Positions 1-8,139 of a DNA stretch of 18,997 nt are shown here, piece by piece. The notes under the pieces were generated by a model, which made no database searches, was not told where the DNA came from, and worked only from the letters and a program-made list of their open reading frames with translations. Origin of the DNA: Actinomycetes bacterium (GTDB lineage Bacteria > Actinomycetota > Actinomycetes > Propionibacteriales > Propionibacteriaceae); NCBI GenBank assembly GCA_023419175.1, contig JAEZYG010000039.1, positions 1-18,997 on the forward strand, read 5' to 3'. The first letter of the stretch is position 1. Each line of letters opens with the position of its first letter. The translations under genes were made by a program, and so were the position numbers.

Positions 1-677
1 CCAGTGAACGTCCAGTCGTAGCCAATGCCGATCAATTGATGATCGTCACAGCCCTTCACGATCCCCCTCCCCGCCCAGGAATGATCGACCGTATCTTGGT
101 AGCAGCCTATGAAGCCAAAATACGTCCGCTGATCTGTTTGACGAAAGCCGATTTGAGATCACCAGATGAGATGATGCGTCTCTATCGTCCTCTCGATATT
201 CCCATCGTGGTTACCGACCCCCACAGCGATTTGGATTCCATCTACGATCTTTTAAGCGGACATATGACCTGCTTGGTGGGTCATTCTGGAGTGGGAAAAT
301 CCACACTCATTAACCGCCTTGTTCCCGATGCTCAGCGCAATACCGGAGAGGTCAATGCCGTTACTGGACGGGGACGCCATACCTCAACCTCTGCTGTCGC
401 TTTGGAATTGCCCGATCACAGTGGATGGGTCATCGACACCCCAGGAGTGCGCAGTTTCGGTCTTAGCCATGTCAGCCCCGAAGAAGTCCTCGCTGCCTTC
501 GAGGATTTGAACGCCTATATTCATTCCTGTCCGCGCGGATGCCGTCATAGCAGCGAAGATCCAGCGTGTAGCCTAGATGAAGCTTTCCAGGAAGGAAGGA
601 TAGATCAGGCGCGTTTCCACTCGTTTCGCCGTATCATCGGCGCGTTGTTGAAAAGCGATGGAAATCGAAACGATTAG
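1..677 (+). CDS. rsgA: Ribosome small-subunit biogenesis GTPase RsgA (5' end outside window)
   Basis: RsgA is a circularly permuted GTPase that binds the 30S subunit late in its assembly. The reading frame is open from base 3 (SERPVVANADQLMIVTA), so the ATG/TTG codons near 36-39 are internal and the N-terminal OB-fold is cut off by the window edge. The permuted order is visible: the G4-type motif TKAD comes first, then the P-loop GHSGVGKST, then the G3 motif DTPG. A C-terminal zinc knuckle follows (C-PRG-C-R-H-SSEDPA-C), with the Cys-Cys-His-Cys spacing of the family. The next gene, hisN, starts 9 bp after the stop on the same strand, so the two are probably co-transcribed. Family assignment is secure; only the N-terminus is missing. 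Confidence 0.96.
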   Translation, partial: SERPVVANADQLMIVTALHDPPPRPGMIDRILVAAYEAKIRPLICLTKADLRSPDEMMRLYRPLDIPIVVTDPHSDLDSIYDLLSGHMTCLVGHSGVGKSTLINRLVPDAQRNTGEVNAVTGRGRHTSTSAVALELPDHSGWVIDTPGVRSFGLSHVSPEEVLAAFEDLNAYIHSCPRGCRHSSEDPACSLDEAFQEGRIDQARFHSFRRIIGALLKSDGNRND

Positions 678-686
678 TCTGAGGTT

Positions 687-1490
687 ATGGCTTCTTTTAT
701 CGACGATTTACGTCTAGCTCATCTCCTTGCAGACGATGCCGATTCCATCACCGAGGCGCGTTTTAAAGCCCTCGACCTTCACGTTGCGATAAAAGCTGAC
801 CATACCGCTGTCAGTGATGCCGATCAGGCGGTAGAGCGATCCATCCGCCATACCCTTTCTAAAGCTCGCACCCGCGATGCGATCAAAGGAGAGGAATTTG
901 ACGACAGCGGACATTCCGATCGCCAATGGATCATCGACCCTATCGATGGCACAGCTAACTACATCAGAGGGGTTCCCGTATGGGCATCCTTAATCGCCTT
1001 GATGGTGGACGGAAAAGTCAGAGTCGGCGTGGTCAGTGCCCCTATCTTGGGCAGACGCTGGTGGGCATGTGAGGGCGACGGAGCCTATACGGGACGATCC
1101 TTACTGAAATCAACCCGTATGTCCGTCTCGAAAACCCCGACAATTCCCGACGCTTTCCTATCCTATTCATCAATCGGCGGATGGATCGAATGTGGACGTG
1201 GACAAGGTTTTGTCGATTTGCTCCGCGATGCCGGACGAACGAGAGCCTTCGGCGATTTTTGGAGTTATATGCTCGTCGCAGAAGGGGTTGTCGATATGGC
1301 GTGTGAACCCCAACTAGCATGTCACGATATGGCTGCCCCCGAGATCATCGTGAGAGAAGCAGGAGGCCGTTTCACCAATCTAGACGGAGAAGATGGACCG
1401 TTTGGACCAGGAGCGATTGCCTCTAACGGATTAGTCCACGACGAATTGGTCGCGCGTCTGCGTCCTGATCTAGATGACTCTGACACGTAA
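687..1490 (+). CDS. hisN: Histidinol-phosphatase, inositol-monophosphatase family
   Basis: This is a 267-residue member of the Mg2+-dependent inositol monophosphatase superfamily. Metal-binding motifs are intact: GEE at residues 68-70, WIIDPIDGT at 81-89, and HDMAAP with Asp214 near the C-terminus. The basic/acidic pair in VAIKADHTAVSDAD (33-46) is also typical. In actinobacteria this subgroup, often next to rsgA, supplies the dephosphorylation of L-histidinol phosphate in histidine synthesis. That substrate is inferred from subgroup and neighbourhood; a generic inositol monophosphatase is the alternative. The ATG at 687 has a TGAGG ribosome site about 6 nt upstream. The last 21 bp overlap the convergent serA gene. 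Confidence 0.85.
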   Translation: MASFIDDLRLAHLLADDADSITEARFKALDLHVAIKADHTAVSDADQAVERSIRHTLSKARTRDAIKGEEFDDSGHSDRQWIIDPIDGTANYIRGVPVWASLIALMVDGKVRVGVVSAPILGRRWWACEGDGAYTGRSLLKSTRMSVSKTPTIPDAFLSYSSIGGWIECGRGQGFVDLLRDAGRTRAFGDFWSYMLVAEGVVDMACEPQLACHDMAAPEIIVREAGGRFTNLDGEDGPFGPGAIASNGLVHDELVARLRPDLDDSDT

Positions 1491-2660
1491 GGTATGGTCG
1501 ATTGCTCTTAGCTCCTCAGCTAATCCTTCACGAGCCGATGTGATATCGGTGACCACATAGCCGAGAGTTCGATCCGTATTCAACGCCTGGAATGCGATAT
1601 TGGCATCGTGTTTACTCAAAACCGCATTCAGTTGGGCAAGAACGCCTGGCACATTTCGGTGAATGTGAACCACTCGTCTACCCTGCTGATCCGTCACGTG
1701 AATAGCTGGCATATTGACACTCATCGTCGTCTCCCCTGTCGAGAGATAATCGATGAGTTTATGGGCAACGAAACGTCCGATATCGACCTGCGCTTCTTGA
1801 GTGGAACCGCCAATATGGGGAGTCAAAATCACATTGGGGATATTCTGTAGCGGTGTGACAATCTTCTCTTGAATATTGGTGGGCTCTTTTTCAAAAACAT
1901 CCACAGCAGCCCCTGCGATATGTCCTCGATGCAAAGCATCGGCTAAAGCCTCAGCATCGACCACCATGCCTCGACATAGATTCAAAAAGAGGGAACGGTG
2001 ACGCATCTTGGCGAATTCTTCCGCTCCGAACAGATGATAGTTTTCCTCACGTCCGTCCACGTGGACGCTGATCGTTTCCGCCGTGGCAAGCAATTCATCA
2101 AGGCTGTGACAGCGCTGAGCATTCCCCAAAGCCAAACGATCGACCACATCGTAAAAATAGACCCTCATACCGAAAGATTCGGCAAGAATTGAAAGTTGGG
2201 AACCGATATTTCCATAGCCGACGATGCCCAAAGTTCGTCCGCGGACTTCGTGGGATCCCACAGCTGTTTTCTCCCAGATTCCTTGATGAACCTGGGCGTT
2301 ACGATCGGTGAGATGACGAGCCAAGATCACGATCTCGGCCATCGCCATCTCAACTACGCTACGCGTATTGGAATAGGGAGCGTTGAAACAGGCGACCGCA
2401 CATGTGGAAGCTGCGTCTAAATCGATCTGATTCGTACCGATACAAAAAGCTCCGATGGCTTGTAAGGTATCTGCCCTGCTCTCTAAAACGCGTCGAGTTA
2501 TCTGAGTTCTCGATCTAATCCCTAGAAGATCGACTCCTTCAAGAGCATCGATCAATTCGTCTTCGCGTAGAGCACCACGACGATTCTCCACCTCATAGCC
2601 AGCTTCAGTGAGGATTTTCGTCGCTTCCGGACTGATATTTTCAAGCAAAAGAGCCTTCAC
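1470..2660 (-). CDS. serA: D-3-phosphoglycerate dehydrogenase, short ACT-domain form
   Basis: This enzyme oxidises 3-phosphoglycerate to 3-phosphohydroxypyruvate, the first committed step of serine synthesis. Of 396 residues, the substrate domain is split around a Rossmann domain with GYGNIG (148-153). Catalytic residues are visible as Arg230 (NLCRG), Glu259 (FEKEP) and His282 (TPHIGG). An ACT regulatory domain follows from about 330 (VHIHRNVPGVLAQLN), and resembles the serine-binding domain of the E. coli enzyme. The length matches the E. coli type (about 410) rather than the roughly 530-residue form with an extra intervening domain known from Mycobacterium and Corynebacterium. The start codon is GTG with only a weak ribosome site. 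It lies 43 bp downstream of oppF and may be partly co-transcribed with it. Confidence 0.95.
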   Translation of the reverse strand: MKALLLENISPEATKILTEAGYEVENRRGALREDELIDALEGVDLLGIRSRTQITRRVLESRADTLQAIGAFCIGTNQIDLDAASTCAVACFNAPYSNTRSVVEMAMAEIVILARHLTDRNAQVHQGIWEKTAVGSHEVRGRTLGIVGYGNIGSQLSILAESFGMRVYFYDVVDRLALGNAQRCHSLDELLATAETISVHVDGREENYHLFGAEEFAKMRHRSLFLNLCRGMVVDAEALADALHRGHIAGAAVDVFEKEPTNIQEKIVTPLQNIPNVILTPHIGGSTQEAQVDIGRFVAHKLIDYLSTGETTMSVNMPAIHVTDQQGRRVVHIHRNVPGVLAQLNAVLSKHDANIAFQALNTDRTLGYVVTDITSAREGLAEELRAIDHTLRVRVI

Positions 2661-2703
2661 ATCACCAATTCTAGGGAATGAATATATATCTGACCCATCT
2701 GTT
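2661..2703 (-). promoter_or_regulatory. Possible weak promoter ahead of serA
   Basis: The 43-bp gap between the oppF stop and the serA GTG is A/T-rich on the minus strand and contains GATATATATTC. TATATT within it could serve as a -10 element, but no good -35 lies 16-18 bp upstream. No hairpin followed by a T-run separates the two genes. It may be an internal promoter, or simply a spacer in one transcript. Confidence 0.25.
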
Positions 2704-3510
2704 TTAACGGATAAGACGGGGAATGGATCGCAAAAGCTGTTGGGTATAGGGGTGAGTGGGATCGCTATAGATCTGCTCCACCGTTCCGTATTCGACGATC
2801 TTGCCCTGATAGAGAACCATCACCGAATCGCAGATGTGACGGATCACTGATAGATCATGACTGACGAAGATCATGGTCAATCCATACTCGTCTATGAGGG
2901 AGCCTAAGAGGTTGAGGACATGGGCTCTAACGCTTACATCGAGAGCCGATACCGCTTCATCAGCGATCAGTACTTGCGGTTTCGCCACGATCGCTCGAGC
3001 GATAGCGATACGTTGGCGTTGCCCCCCACTGAATTGGTGAGGATAACGATCCGCCACCTCAGTAGGTAGCCCAACCTGGCGGAGAACCTCATTGAGACGA
3101 GTGGTGTGATCGTATGATCTCGATTCCCAAATCGGTGAAGTGAGAGGTTCACAGATCGTGTCTTTGATCTTCATACGAGGATCGAGAGAACTGCGCGGAT
3201 CTTGAAAGATCATCTGGACATTGCGGCGCAGGTGGTAGAGAGTGAGGCGATCTCGAGAATCGATAGGATCACCGTCGAAAGTAATCGTTCCACATGTAGG
3301 ACGAATGAGAGCGGCCATCATCTTAATCAGCGTCGATTTGCCCGAACCGGACTCCCCCACGATCCCCAAACGCTGCTGAGGGTAGAGATCGAAACTGGCA
3401 CCGTCTACAGCTCTAAGCTCGCCTGTCCTACGGCGATAGACTTTGGTCACCTGATCTAAGGAATAGATCGGTTCACATCCGCTAGGCGGTGAGGGATGTC
3501 GAATGGTCAT
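2704..3510 (-). CDS. oppF: Oligopeptide/dipeptide ABC transporter ATP-binding protein (OppF/DppF type)
   Basis: This is the second of two ATPase subunits that power the importer from the cytoplasmic face of the membrane. Its 268 residues carry Walker A GESGSGKST (52-60), Q-loop FQDP (102-105), signature SGGQR (161-165), Walker B VLIADEA (180-186) and switch His218 (FVSHDL). The C-terminus has the HPYTQQLL element typical of the oligopeptide branch, but stops soon after it. The protein is therefore about 60 residues shorter than E. coli OppF and lacks most of the usual C-terminal extension. Its ATG follows the oppD stop by 1 bp (TGA-G-ATG), with a GGGGA ribosome site inside the end of oppD, so translation is probably coupled. 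The transported substrate cannot be read from the ATPase. Confidence 0.92.
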   Translation of the reverse strand: MTIRHPSPPSGCEPIYSLDQVTKVYRRRTGELRAVDGASFDLYPQQRLGIVGESGSGKSTLIKMMAALIRPTCGTITFDGDPIDSRDRLTLYHLRRNVQMIFQDPRSSLDPRMKIKDTICEPLTSPIWESRSYDHTTRLNEVLRQVGLPTEVADRYPHQFSGGQRQRIAIARAIVAKPQVLIADEAVSALDVSVRAHVLNLLGSLIDEYGLTMIFVSHDLSVIRHICDSVMVLYQGKIVEYGTVEQIYSDPTHPYTQQLLRSIPRLIR

Positions 3511-3511
3511 C

Positions 3512-4345
3512 TCATTCCCCCGTCCAAAAATCTTCCAAGACGGGAAGTCTGCTCCCCGCCTCGTAACTGGCTAAATCGGCGGTGGCGATCAAACCTGCGG
3601 TATATCCGTGTTGAGGGTTATTCAATATCTCATGGGTGGGGCCGCTTTCAACGATAGATCCGCGATACATCACCGCGATATGGTCACACATGTGGGAGAC
3701 GACGGCAAGATCGTGACTGATGAAAAGCAAAGCCGCTTGAGTACGCTGTAAACCTTGAGTCAAACGGTGTAAAACACGGGCTTGAACAGTGACATCCAAA
3801 GCGGTGGTCGGCTCATCGCAGATAATCAATTCAGGAGAATTGATTAACGCCATAGCGATCAAGACGCGTTGACGTTGTCCACCCGAGAGCTGATGAATAT
3901 AGGAATCGCAGATGCGCTGAGGATCTTTGAGTCCGACTTGGGTAAGCATCTCACATACCCTCTCACGCGCCTGACCTAACGGCGCCCCTTGGTGAAGGCG
4001 AACCACTTCGGCAACCTGACGTCCAACACTCATCGTCGGATCCAATGCGGTCATCGGTTCTTGGAAGACCATCGAGATATGGCTTCCTCTCAGCGAGGAA
4101 TAGGAACGATCATCCAAACCGATCAGTTCGTCTCCTTTCCACCTGATATGTCCTTGGCAGCGAGCTTCACGAGCGAGTAAACCGATAATCGCCAAAGCGG
4201 TCAATGATTTTCCCGAACCGGATTCACCGATTAGCCCCAGACGTTCCCCCTTATCCAAGCTAAAAGAGACCTTATTGAGTGCGGGGGTAGAAGATCGCGG
4301 AAAGGTGATCGTCAAATCGTCCACTTCAAGCAGATGTGAATTCAT
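3512..4345 (-). CDS. oppD: Oligopeptide/dipeptide ABC transporter ATP-binding protein (OppD/DppD type)
   Basis: This is the first ATPase subunit of the importer. From the ATG at 4345 it has 277 residues: Walker A GESGSGKS (40-47), Q-loop FQEP (94-97), signature LSGGQRQR (153-160), Walker B LIICDEPTTALD (173-184) and switch His211. HGYTAGLI near the C-terminus is the oligopeptide-family HPY-type element. I chose 4345 over the in-frame ATG at 4363 for three reasons. MNSHLLEVDDL is the usual beginning, GGAGTGG sits upstream, and the oppC-oppD junction becomes TGA-G-ATG, identical to the oppD-oppF junction. The longer start would overlap oppC by 17 bp. Like OppF it is short, with a reduced C-terminal region. 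Confidence 0.93.
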   Translation of the reverse strand: MNSHLLEVDDLTITFPRSSTPALNKVSFSLDKGERLGLIGESGSGKSLTALAIIGLLAREARCQGHIRWKGDELIGLDDRSYSSLRGSHISMVFQEPMTALDPTMSVGRQVAEVVRLHQGAPLGQARERVCEMLTQVGLKDPQRICDSYIHQLSGGQRQRVLIAMALINSPELIICDEPTTALDVTVQARVLHRLTQGLQRTQAALLFISHDLAVVSHMCDHIAVMYRGSIVESGPTHEILNNPQHGYTAGLIATADLASYEAGSRLPVLEDFWTGE

Positions 4346-4346
4346 C

Positions 4347-5162
4347 TCACCACTCCATCTCATCGAGAGTGGGATCGAGCAATTCTCTCAAGCCATCTCC
4401 CAAGACGTTGAATCCCAACACGGCGATAGCGATAAAAATCCCCGGCCAGATCGCCAAAGCCAGATCGGAATAGAGATAGGGCTGGGCTTCAAAGATCATC
4501 CTCCCCCAGGTCGGTGTCGTAACAGGTGTTCCCAAACCGAGATAGCTCAAAGCTGCTTCTGCCAAGATCGCTAATCCAAAAGATACCGACGCTTGAACCA
4601 AGATGACCGAGGCGATATTGGGCACGATATGTCTGATCGCAATGGTCCACGCGGGAATGGCGGCGAGTCGGGCGGCGGCGATATAGTCTTGACGCACGAC
4701 CTGCACAGTGGCATTGCGTGCTACCCGGATGAAGGCTGGAATGGATGCTATTCCGATCGCACTCATCGCTGTCCACGTCGAACCCGATCCACGCGCTGCT
4801 GCGAAAAGAATTGCCAAGAGAATCGCTGGAAAAGCGTACATGATATCGGCAGCTCTCATGATGGCCTGAGCCCATGAACGCTTCACCAATGCGGCGATAA
4901 TACCGGTAGGCACTCCGACCAAAGCCCCGATAGTGACAGAAACCACACCGACCAATAGACAGCTACGAGCTCCCACCAAGATTCGGCTGAAGATATCACG
5001 TCCAAATCCATCGGTTCCCATCAGATGACAGATGCTGGGATTCAAGAGACGATCAGGAGTGACCTGGGTGGGATCATAAGGTGTCCATATCAGAGAGATC
5101 ATGGCGAGCAAAACAACGAATCCAACCATGAAAAAACCTAGATAAAGCGGTATTTTCCTCAT
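4347..5162 (-). CDS. oppC: Peptide-type ABC transporter permease (OppC/DppC type)
   Basis: This 271-residue inner-membrane permease is one half of the translocation pore. An N-terminal membrane segment (residues 5-27) is followed by GTDGFGRDIFSR (49-60), a hallmark of the DppC/OppC family. Further hydrophobic helices follow. A cytoplasmic EAA loop (DYIAAARLAAIPAWTIAIRH, 159-178) docks onto the ATPases. The C-terminal NVLGDGLRELLDP (252-264) is also typical. The start overlaps the oppB stop by one base (TAATG) and is preceded by a strong GGAGGA ribosome site. Confidence 0.94.
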   Translation of the reverse strand: MRKIPLYLGFFMVGFVVLLAMISLIWTPYDPTQVTPDRLLNPSICHLMGTDGFGRDIFSRILVGARSCLLVGVVSVTIGALVGVPTGIIAALVKRSWAQAIMRAADIMYAFPAILLAILFAAARGSGSTWTAMSAIGIASIPAFIRVARNATVQVVRQDYIAAARLAAIPAWTIAIRHIVPNIASVILVQASVSFGLAILAEAALSYLGLGTPVTTPTWGRMIFEAQPYLYSDLALAIWPGIFIAIAVLGFNVLGDGLRELLDPTLDEMEW

Positions 5163-6133
5163 TAGTCCTCCTGCTCATTCGATACGCGCAGACGAGGATC
5201 AAGCAGAAGGGTTACCATGTCCACCGCACAGTTGATCGCCAGGACTAAGGCGACCAATATCATCACGATAGATTGCACCACAGGAAGATCGCGGATCGCT
5301 ACGACTTGAAGTAGATATTGCCCCAATCCTTGAAGGACGAAGACCGATTCGATCACGATCGCTCCCACGAAAAGGGTCGCCAGTTGAAGTCCGATAATCG
5401 TGATGATGTGAACAGAGGCATTGCGCAATCCGTGACGGATCAATGCCGGCCACCTGCGCCATCCCACCGCTCGTGCAGTCCTGTAGTAATCCTGATGGAG
5501 AATATCGATAAAAGCACTCCGTATATAGCGGACGAGAATTGCCGATTGGACAAGAGCAAGAGTCAAAGCAGGCAAGATGATATGCCGACCCCACTCCACA
5601 ATGGATTGTGTGAAAGGAACGTATTCATTGGCGGGAAGCCATCGCCATTTCACCCCGACGATCACACTCAACGCGATACCGACCAGGAAAGCGGGAACAG
5701 TCATACCCAGTTGAGTTCCAAGACTGATCACCACCCCATCGAGACGATGTCTCCTCATCGCTGACGCCATCCCCAAAGGGGTGGCGATGAGAATAGCCAT
5801 CACCATGGCAACGCTCACCAAGGAGGCGGTAATCATCCATTTAGATGCGATGATCGGACCTAGAATTTCCCCGGTATAAGCCGAAACTCCGAAACGCCCC
5901 ATACACATATCGGCGACCCATCGCAGATATCTATAAGGCCATGGCATATTTAAACCGAGCAATTCACGCAATTGATTGATCGATTCTTCAGTGGCATTTG
6001 AGCCTAGGATCACCGCAGCCATATCTCCCGGCAAAAGATTCACTAGGGCAAAGACAACCACAGACGCGATCCACAATGAGAGCAGGAAGGATAGACCACG
6101 ACGTATGAGAGCTTGCGAGCGTAGATTCTTCAT
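5162..6133 (-). CDS. oppB: Peptide-type ABC transporter permease (OppB/DppB type)
   Basis: This is the partner permease of OppC, with 323 residues. It begins with a membrane helix (about 13-34) leading to NLLPGD, the usual DppB/OppB start. The region PWPYRYLRWVADMCMGRFG (64-82) matches the extracytoplasmic segment of this family. The EAA loop is DYYRTARAVGWRRWPALIRH (215-234), and the protein ends with the conserved LLDPRLR (310-316). Five to six membrane helices are visible. The start overlaps the stop of the binding-protein gene by 4 bp (ATGA), an operon-type junction. Confidence 0.94.
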   Translation of the reverse strand: MKNLRSQALIRRGLSFLLSLWIASVVVFALVNLLPGDMAAVILGSNATEESINQLRELLGLNMPWPYRYLRWVADMCMGRFGVSAYTGEILGPIIASKWMITASLVSVAMVMAILIATPLGMASAMRRHRLDGVVISLGTQLGMTVPAFLVGIALSVIVGVKWRWLPANEYVPFTQSIVEWGRHIILPALTLALVQSAILVRYIRSAFIDILHQDYYRTARAVGWRRWPALIRHGLRNASVHIITIIGLQLATLFVGAIVIESVFVLQGLGQYLLQVVAIRDLPVVQSIVMILVALVLAINCAVDMVTLLLDPRLRVSNEQED

Positions 6134-7623
6134 CGCATACTCACAGAGGTCAGATCGAAACTCAACGAAGGAGCATCTGTTTGGATTCCGCTCACCTGCG
6201 GAGTCGTCACCACGATTCTAGGGAGAATCCACAAGAATCCTGCCGCAGCATCATCTGCCAGAATACGAGCTGCTTGACGATAGGCATCGATCTGCTCAGA
6301 GTCATTTCCGCGATCTGCTTGGGCGATAAGCTCCTGAAAATCTTCATTATCGTAATGCCAGTAATACTGAGGATCTGCAAATTGAGGCATATCTCTCGGT
6401 TCTACATGGGCGATGATCGTCAGATCATAATCGGAACGTTTCATGACGGTATTGACCCATGTTGCTGGAAATTCCAATTCGTCTACGATCAAATCGATAC
6501 CGATAGAACGCAATTGACTCGCCATATACGCCGCCGCTGAAGGGCCATATGGGACTGTAGGAACCCTCATTCTCAACTGTAAACGGTCATATCCTGCCTC
6601 TTTTAACAGACGTCGAGCCCTATCGGGATCATAGGGATAGCGCTCGTTGAGATCTTCATACCACGGATCGGTAGGAGGAACCATCGATCCAATGAGTTGA
6701 CCATATCCAGCCCATACTGCTTGGCGCATCGCCACCTTATCGATGCCATAGAGGATCGCTTGACGCACTTTGCGATCTTTCAAAGGCTCACTGTCATGAT
6801 TCATCCCCATCACGATTTCCCCATTGGTCACCCCATCGATAATGGTGAATCGATCAGAGTCGAATTGATCGATCGCTTGAGGAATGACCACATTGGTCAT
6901 CACGTCCAATCCGCCAGAGAGCATGGCGGTATTTTCAGCATTCGGATCGCTGTAATACTTAAAGGTCACCCCTTCAATATCGACTGGTGTCGCCCAATAT
7001 TGCTCATTCCTTTCCAACGATAGTGAAGCCCCTTTAATCCACTGATCGAAACGATAGGGTCCAGATCCGACGGGATGAACGGTCAAATCATCGAAAGTAC
7101 TGGGATCAAAGATAATCCCCATAGGTTGGCTGAGAGCATAGAACCAGGAATTAGAAGGATGATTGAGCACGATGAGAACCGTTTTATTATCTTCGGCTTC
7201 CATCGATGAGACCACTGACATCTTCTTCTTATGGACAGGCAAAATATGCGGGTCGTTGAGAATTCTTTCAAAAGAGGCGATCACATCGTGGGATGTCACC
7301 TCTTTACCGGTGGTGAAAGTAGCGTCATTGAGAACGAAACGGTAGCGGGTGCGATCCTCGCTGATCTCATAGCTCTTAGCAAGCAACCCACGAAGTTGAC
7401 CATGTTCGTCTATTTTCACCAATGTCTCGTAGACGTTGTAGAGCAAGGCTTCTGAAATGGCGGCAGCATTCGTCGTCGTAGGATCCATCGACAAAGGAGC
7501 CGCACTCGATCCCACTTTCAGATAATGGCTGCGATCTTTCGTGGAATGAAAAGAGCACCCCGCTGAGAAAAACGTGATGGCTATCGCAGCGAATGCTGCT
7601 ACCACCTTCGTCCACGGATGCAT
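6130..7623 (-). CDS. oppA: Peptide-type ABC transporter substrate-binding lipoprotein (SBP_bac_5 family)
   Basis: This is the extracellular receptor of the importer, tethered to the membrane as a lipoprotein. From the ATG at 7623 it has 497 residues. A signal peptide (MHPWTKVVAAFAAIAITFFS) is followed by AGC, so Cys23 is the likely lipidated residue. Family features include the LLAKSYEISEDRTRYRFVL block, TSHDVIASFERI, and PVGSGPYRFDQW. An in-frame ATG at 7650 adds MTCRKQGYS; I prefer 7623 because it begins directly with the signal peptide and has AGCAGGG upstream, though neither ribosome site is strong. Family 5 binding proteins take oligopeptides, dipeptides, nickel chelates or opines, and the sequence does not decide between them. 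It heads the operon oppA-B-C-D-F. I could not find a convincing promoter in 7651-7738. Confidence 0.92.
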   Translation of the reverse strand: MHPWTKVVAAFAAIAITFFSAGCSFHSTKDRSHYLKVGSSAAPLSMDPTTTNAAAISEALLYNVYETLVKIDEHGQLRGLLAKSYEISEDRTRYRFVLNDATFTTGKEVTSHDVIASFERILNDPHILPVHKKKMSVVSSMEAEDNKTVLIVLNHPSNSWFYALSQPMGIIFDPSTFDDLTVHPVGSGPYRFDQWIKGASLSLERNEQYWATPVDIEGVTFKYYSDPNAENTAMLSGGLDVMTNVVIPQAIDQFDSDRFTIIDGVTNGEIVMGMNHDSEPLKDRKVRQAILYGIDKVAMRQAVWAGYGQLIGSMVPPTDPWYEDLNERYPYDPDRARRLLKEAGYDRLQLRMRVPTVPYGPSAAAYMASQLRSIGIDLIVDELEFPATWVNTVMKRSDYDLTIIAHVEPRDMPQFADPQYYWHYDNEDFQELIAQADRGNDSEQIDAYRQAARILADDAAAGFLWILPRIVVTTPQVSGIQTDAPSLSFDLTSVSMR

Positions 7624-7738
7624 GGAATAACCCTGCTTTCTGCAAGTCATGGACAGACGACCCGTCCAGTCTAACCATCTTCACTACAAGTAGCGAGACG
7701 GCTTTCCATCCCATAGATAGCTCTCTTCTGAACAGAAT

Positions 7739-7767
7739 TTGCGCAAAGAAATACCACTCGCTATAGT
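7739..7767 (+). promoter_or_regulatory. Promoter of the initiator tRNA gene
   Basis: A -35 element TTGCGC (7739-7744) and a -10 element TATAGT (7762-7767) are separated by exactly 17 bp. The predicted start lies about 5 bp ahead of the mature tRNA. The -35 is embedded in a 10-bp perfect palindrome TTTGCGCAAA (7738-7747). Confidence 0.75.
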
Positions 7768-7778
7768 TGATTGAGCAC

Positions 7779-7852
7779 CGCGGGGTGGGGCAGCTAGGTA
7801 GCCCGCTGGGCTCATAACCCAGAGGTCGCAGGTTCAAATCCTGCCCCCGCTA
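7779..7852 (+). tRNA. Initiator tRNA-fMet (anticodon CAT)
   Basis: The 74-nt cloverleaf folds completely. The acceptor stem is CGCGGGG with CCCCGCT, the D stem GGGC/GCCC, the anticodon stem CTGGG/CCCAG around loop CTCATAA (anticodon 7813-7815), and the T stem GCAGG/CCTGC around TTCAAAT. Two features identify the initiator: three consecutive G:C pairs at the base of the anticodon stem, and an unpaired first acceptor position (C1 opposite U72), which keeps the charged tRNA available for formylation and out of elongation. Discriminator A73 is followed by CGA, so the CCA end is not encoded. A dedicated promoter lies upstream and a strong terminator immediately downstream. Confidence 0.98.
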
Positions 7853-7857
7853 CGAAG

Positions 7858-7893
7858 AAGGTCTGGTATCTGGCGATATCAGACCTTATTTTC
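7858..7893 (+). terminator. Rho-independent terminator of tRNA-fMet
   Basis: A 13-bp stem (AAGGTCTGGTATC with GATATCAGACCTT, one G:U pair) closes a TGGC tetraloop and is followed by ATTTTCT. It starts 5 nt after the tRNA. Confidence 0.93.
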
Positions 7894-7894
7894 T

Positions 7895-8139
7895 AGATTC
7901 TCCATAGCTTTTCACGATCCCTATCTGCGCATAGACGAGATGAAAGATGGGAAAGAATCGATAGAGGCAATTCACTAACGCACAGTCAATATAGGCCTCA
8001 ACCAGAGTCCTAAAACAGCTTCAGATCTAAACGCTCAGCGGCAGCATAACCCCAAATAAACCCTAAAAGATCGATCTATCGCTCTTCTACCATTACCTTC
8101 TAAAACGAAGAAAACTATCAAACCTGTACGCCAGACAGA
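7895..8139. other. Intergenic stretch with no recognisable gene
   Basis: About 245 bp between the tRNA terminator and the 3' end of the UMF1 transporter gene. I see no credible ORF, no hairpin with a T-run for the incoming minus-strand transcript, and no clear promoter. The composition is A/C-rich on the plus strand, with a small AGATCGATCT palindrome near 8069. Confidence 0.6.

Noticed and set aside
36..41. TTG/ATG as the rsgA start
   Set aside because: The frame upstream to base 3 encodes conserved RsgA sequence (VVANADQL), so the gene begins outside the window.
5318..5764. 148-codon plus-strand ORF
   Set aside because: Antisense shadow within oppB; no recognisable domain and no ribosome site.
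7376..7837. 153-codon minus-strand ORF spanning oppA and the tRNA
   Set aside because: It runs antisense through the complete tRNA-fMet and out of frame through the oppA 5' region; the translation resembles no protein and is a shadow.
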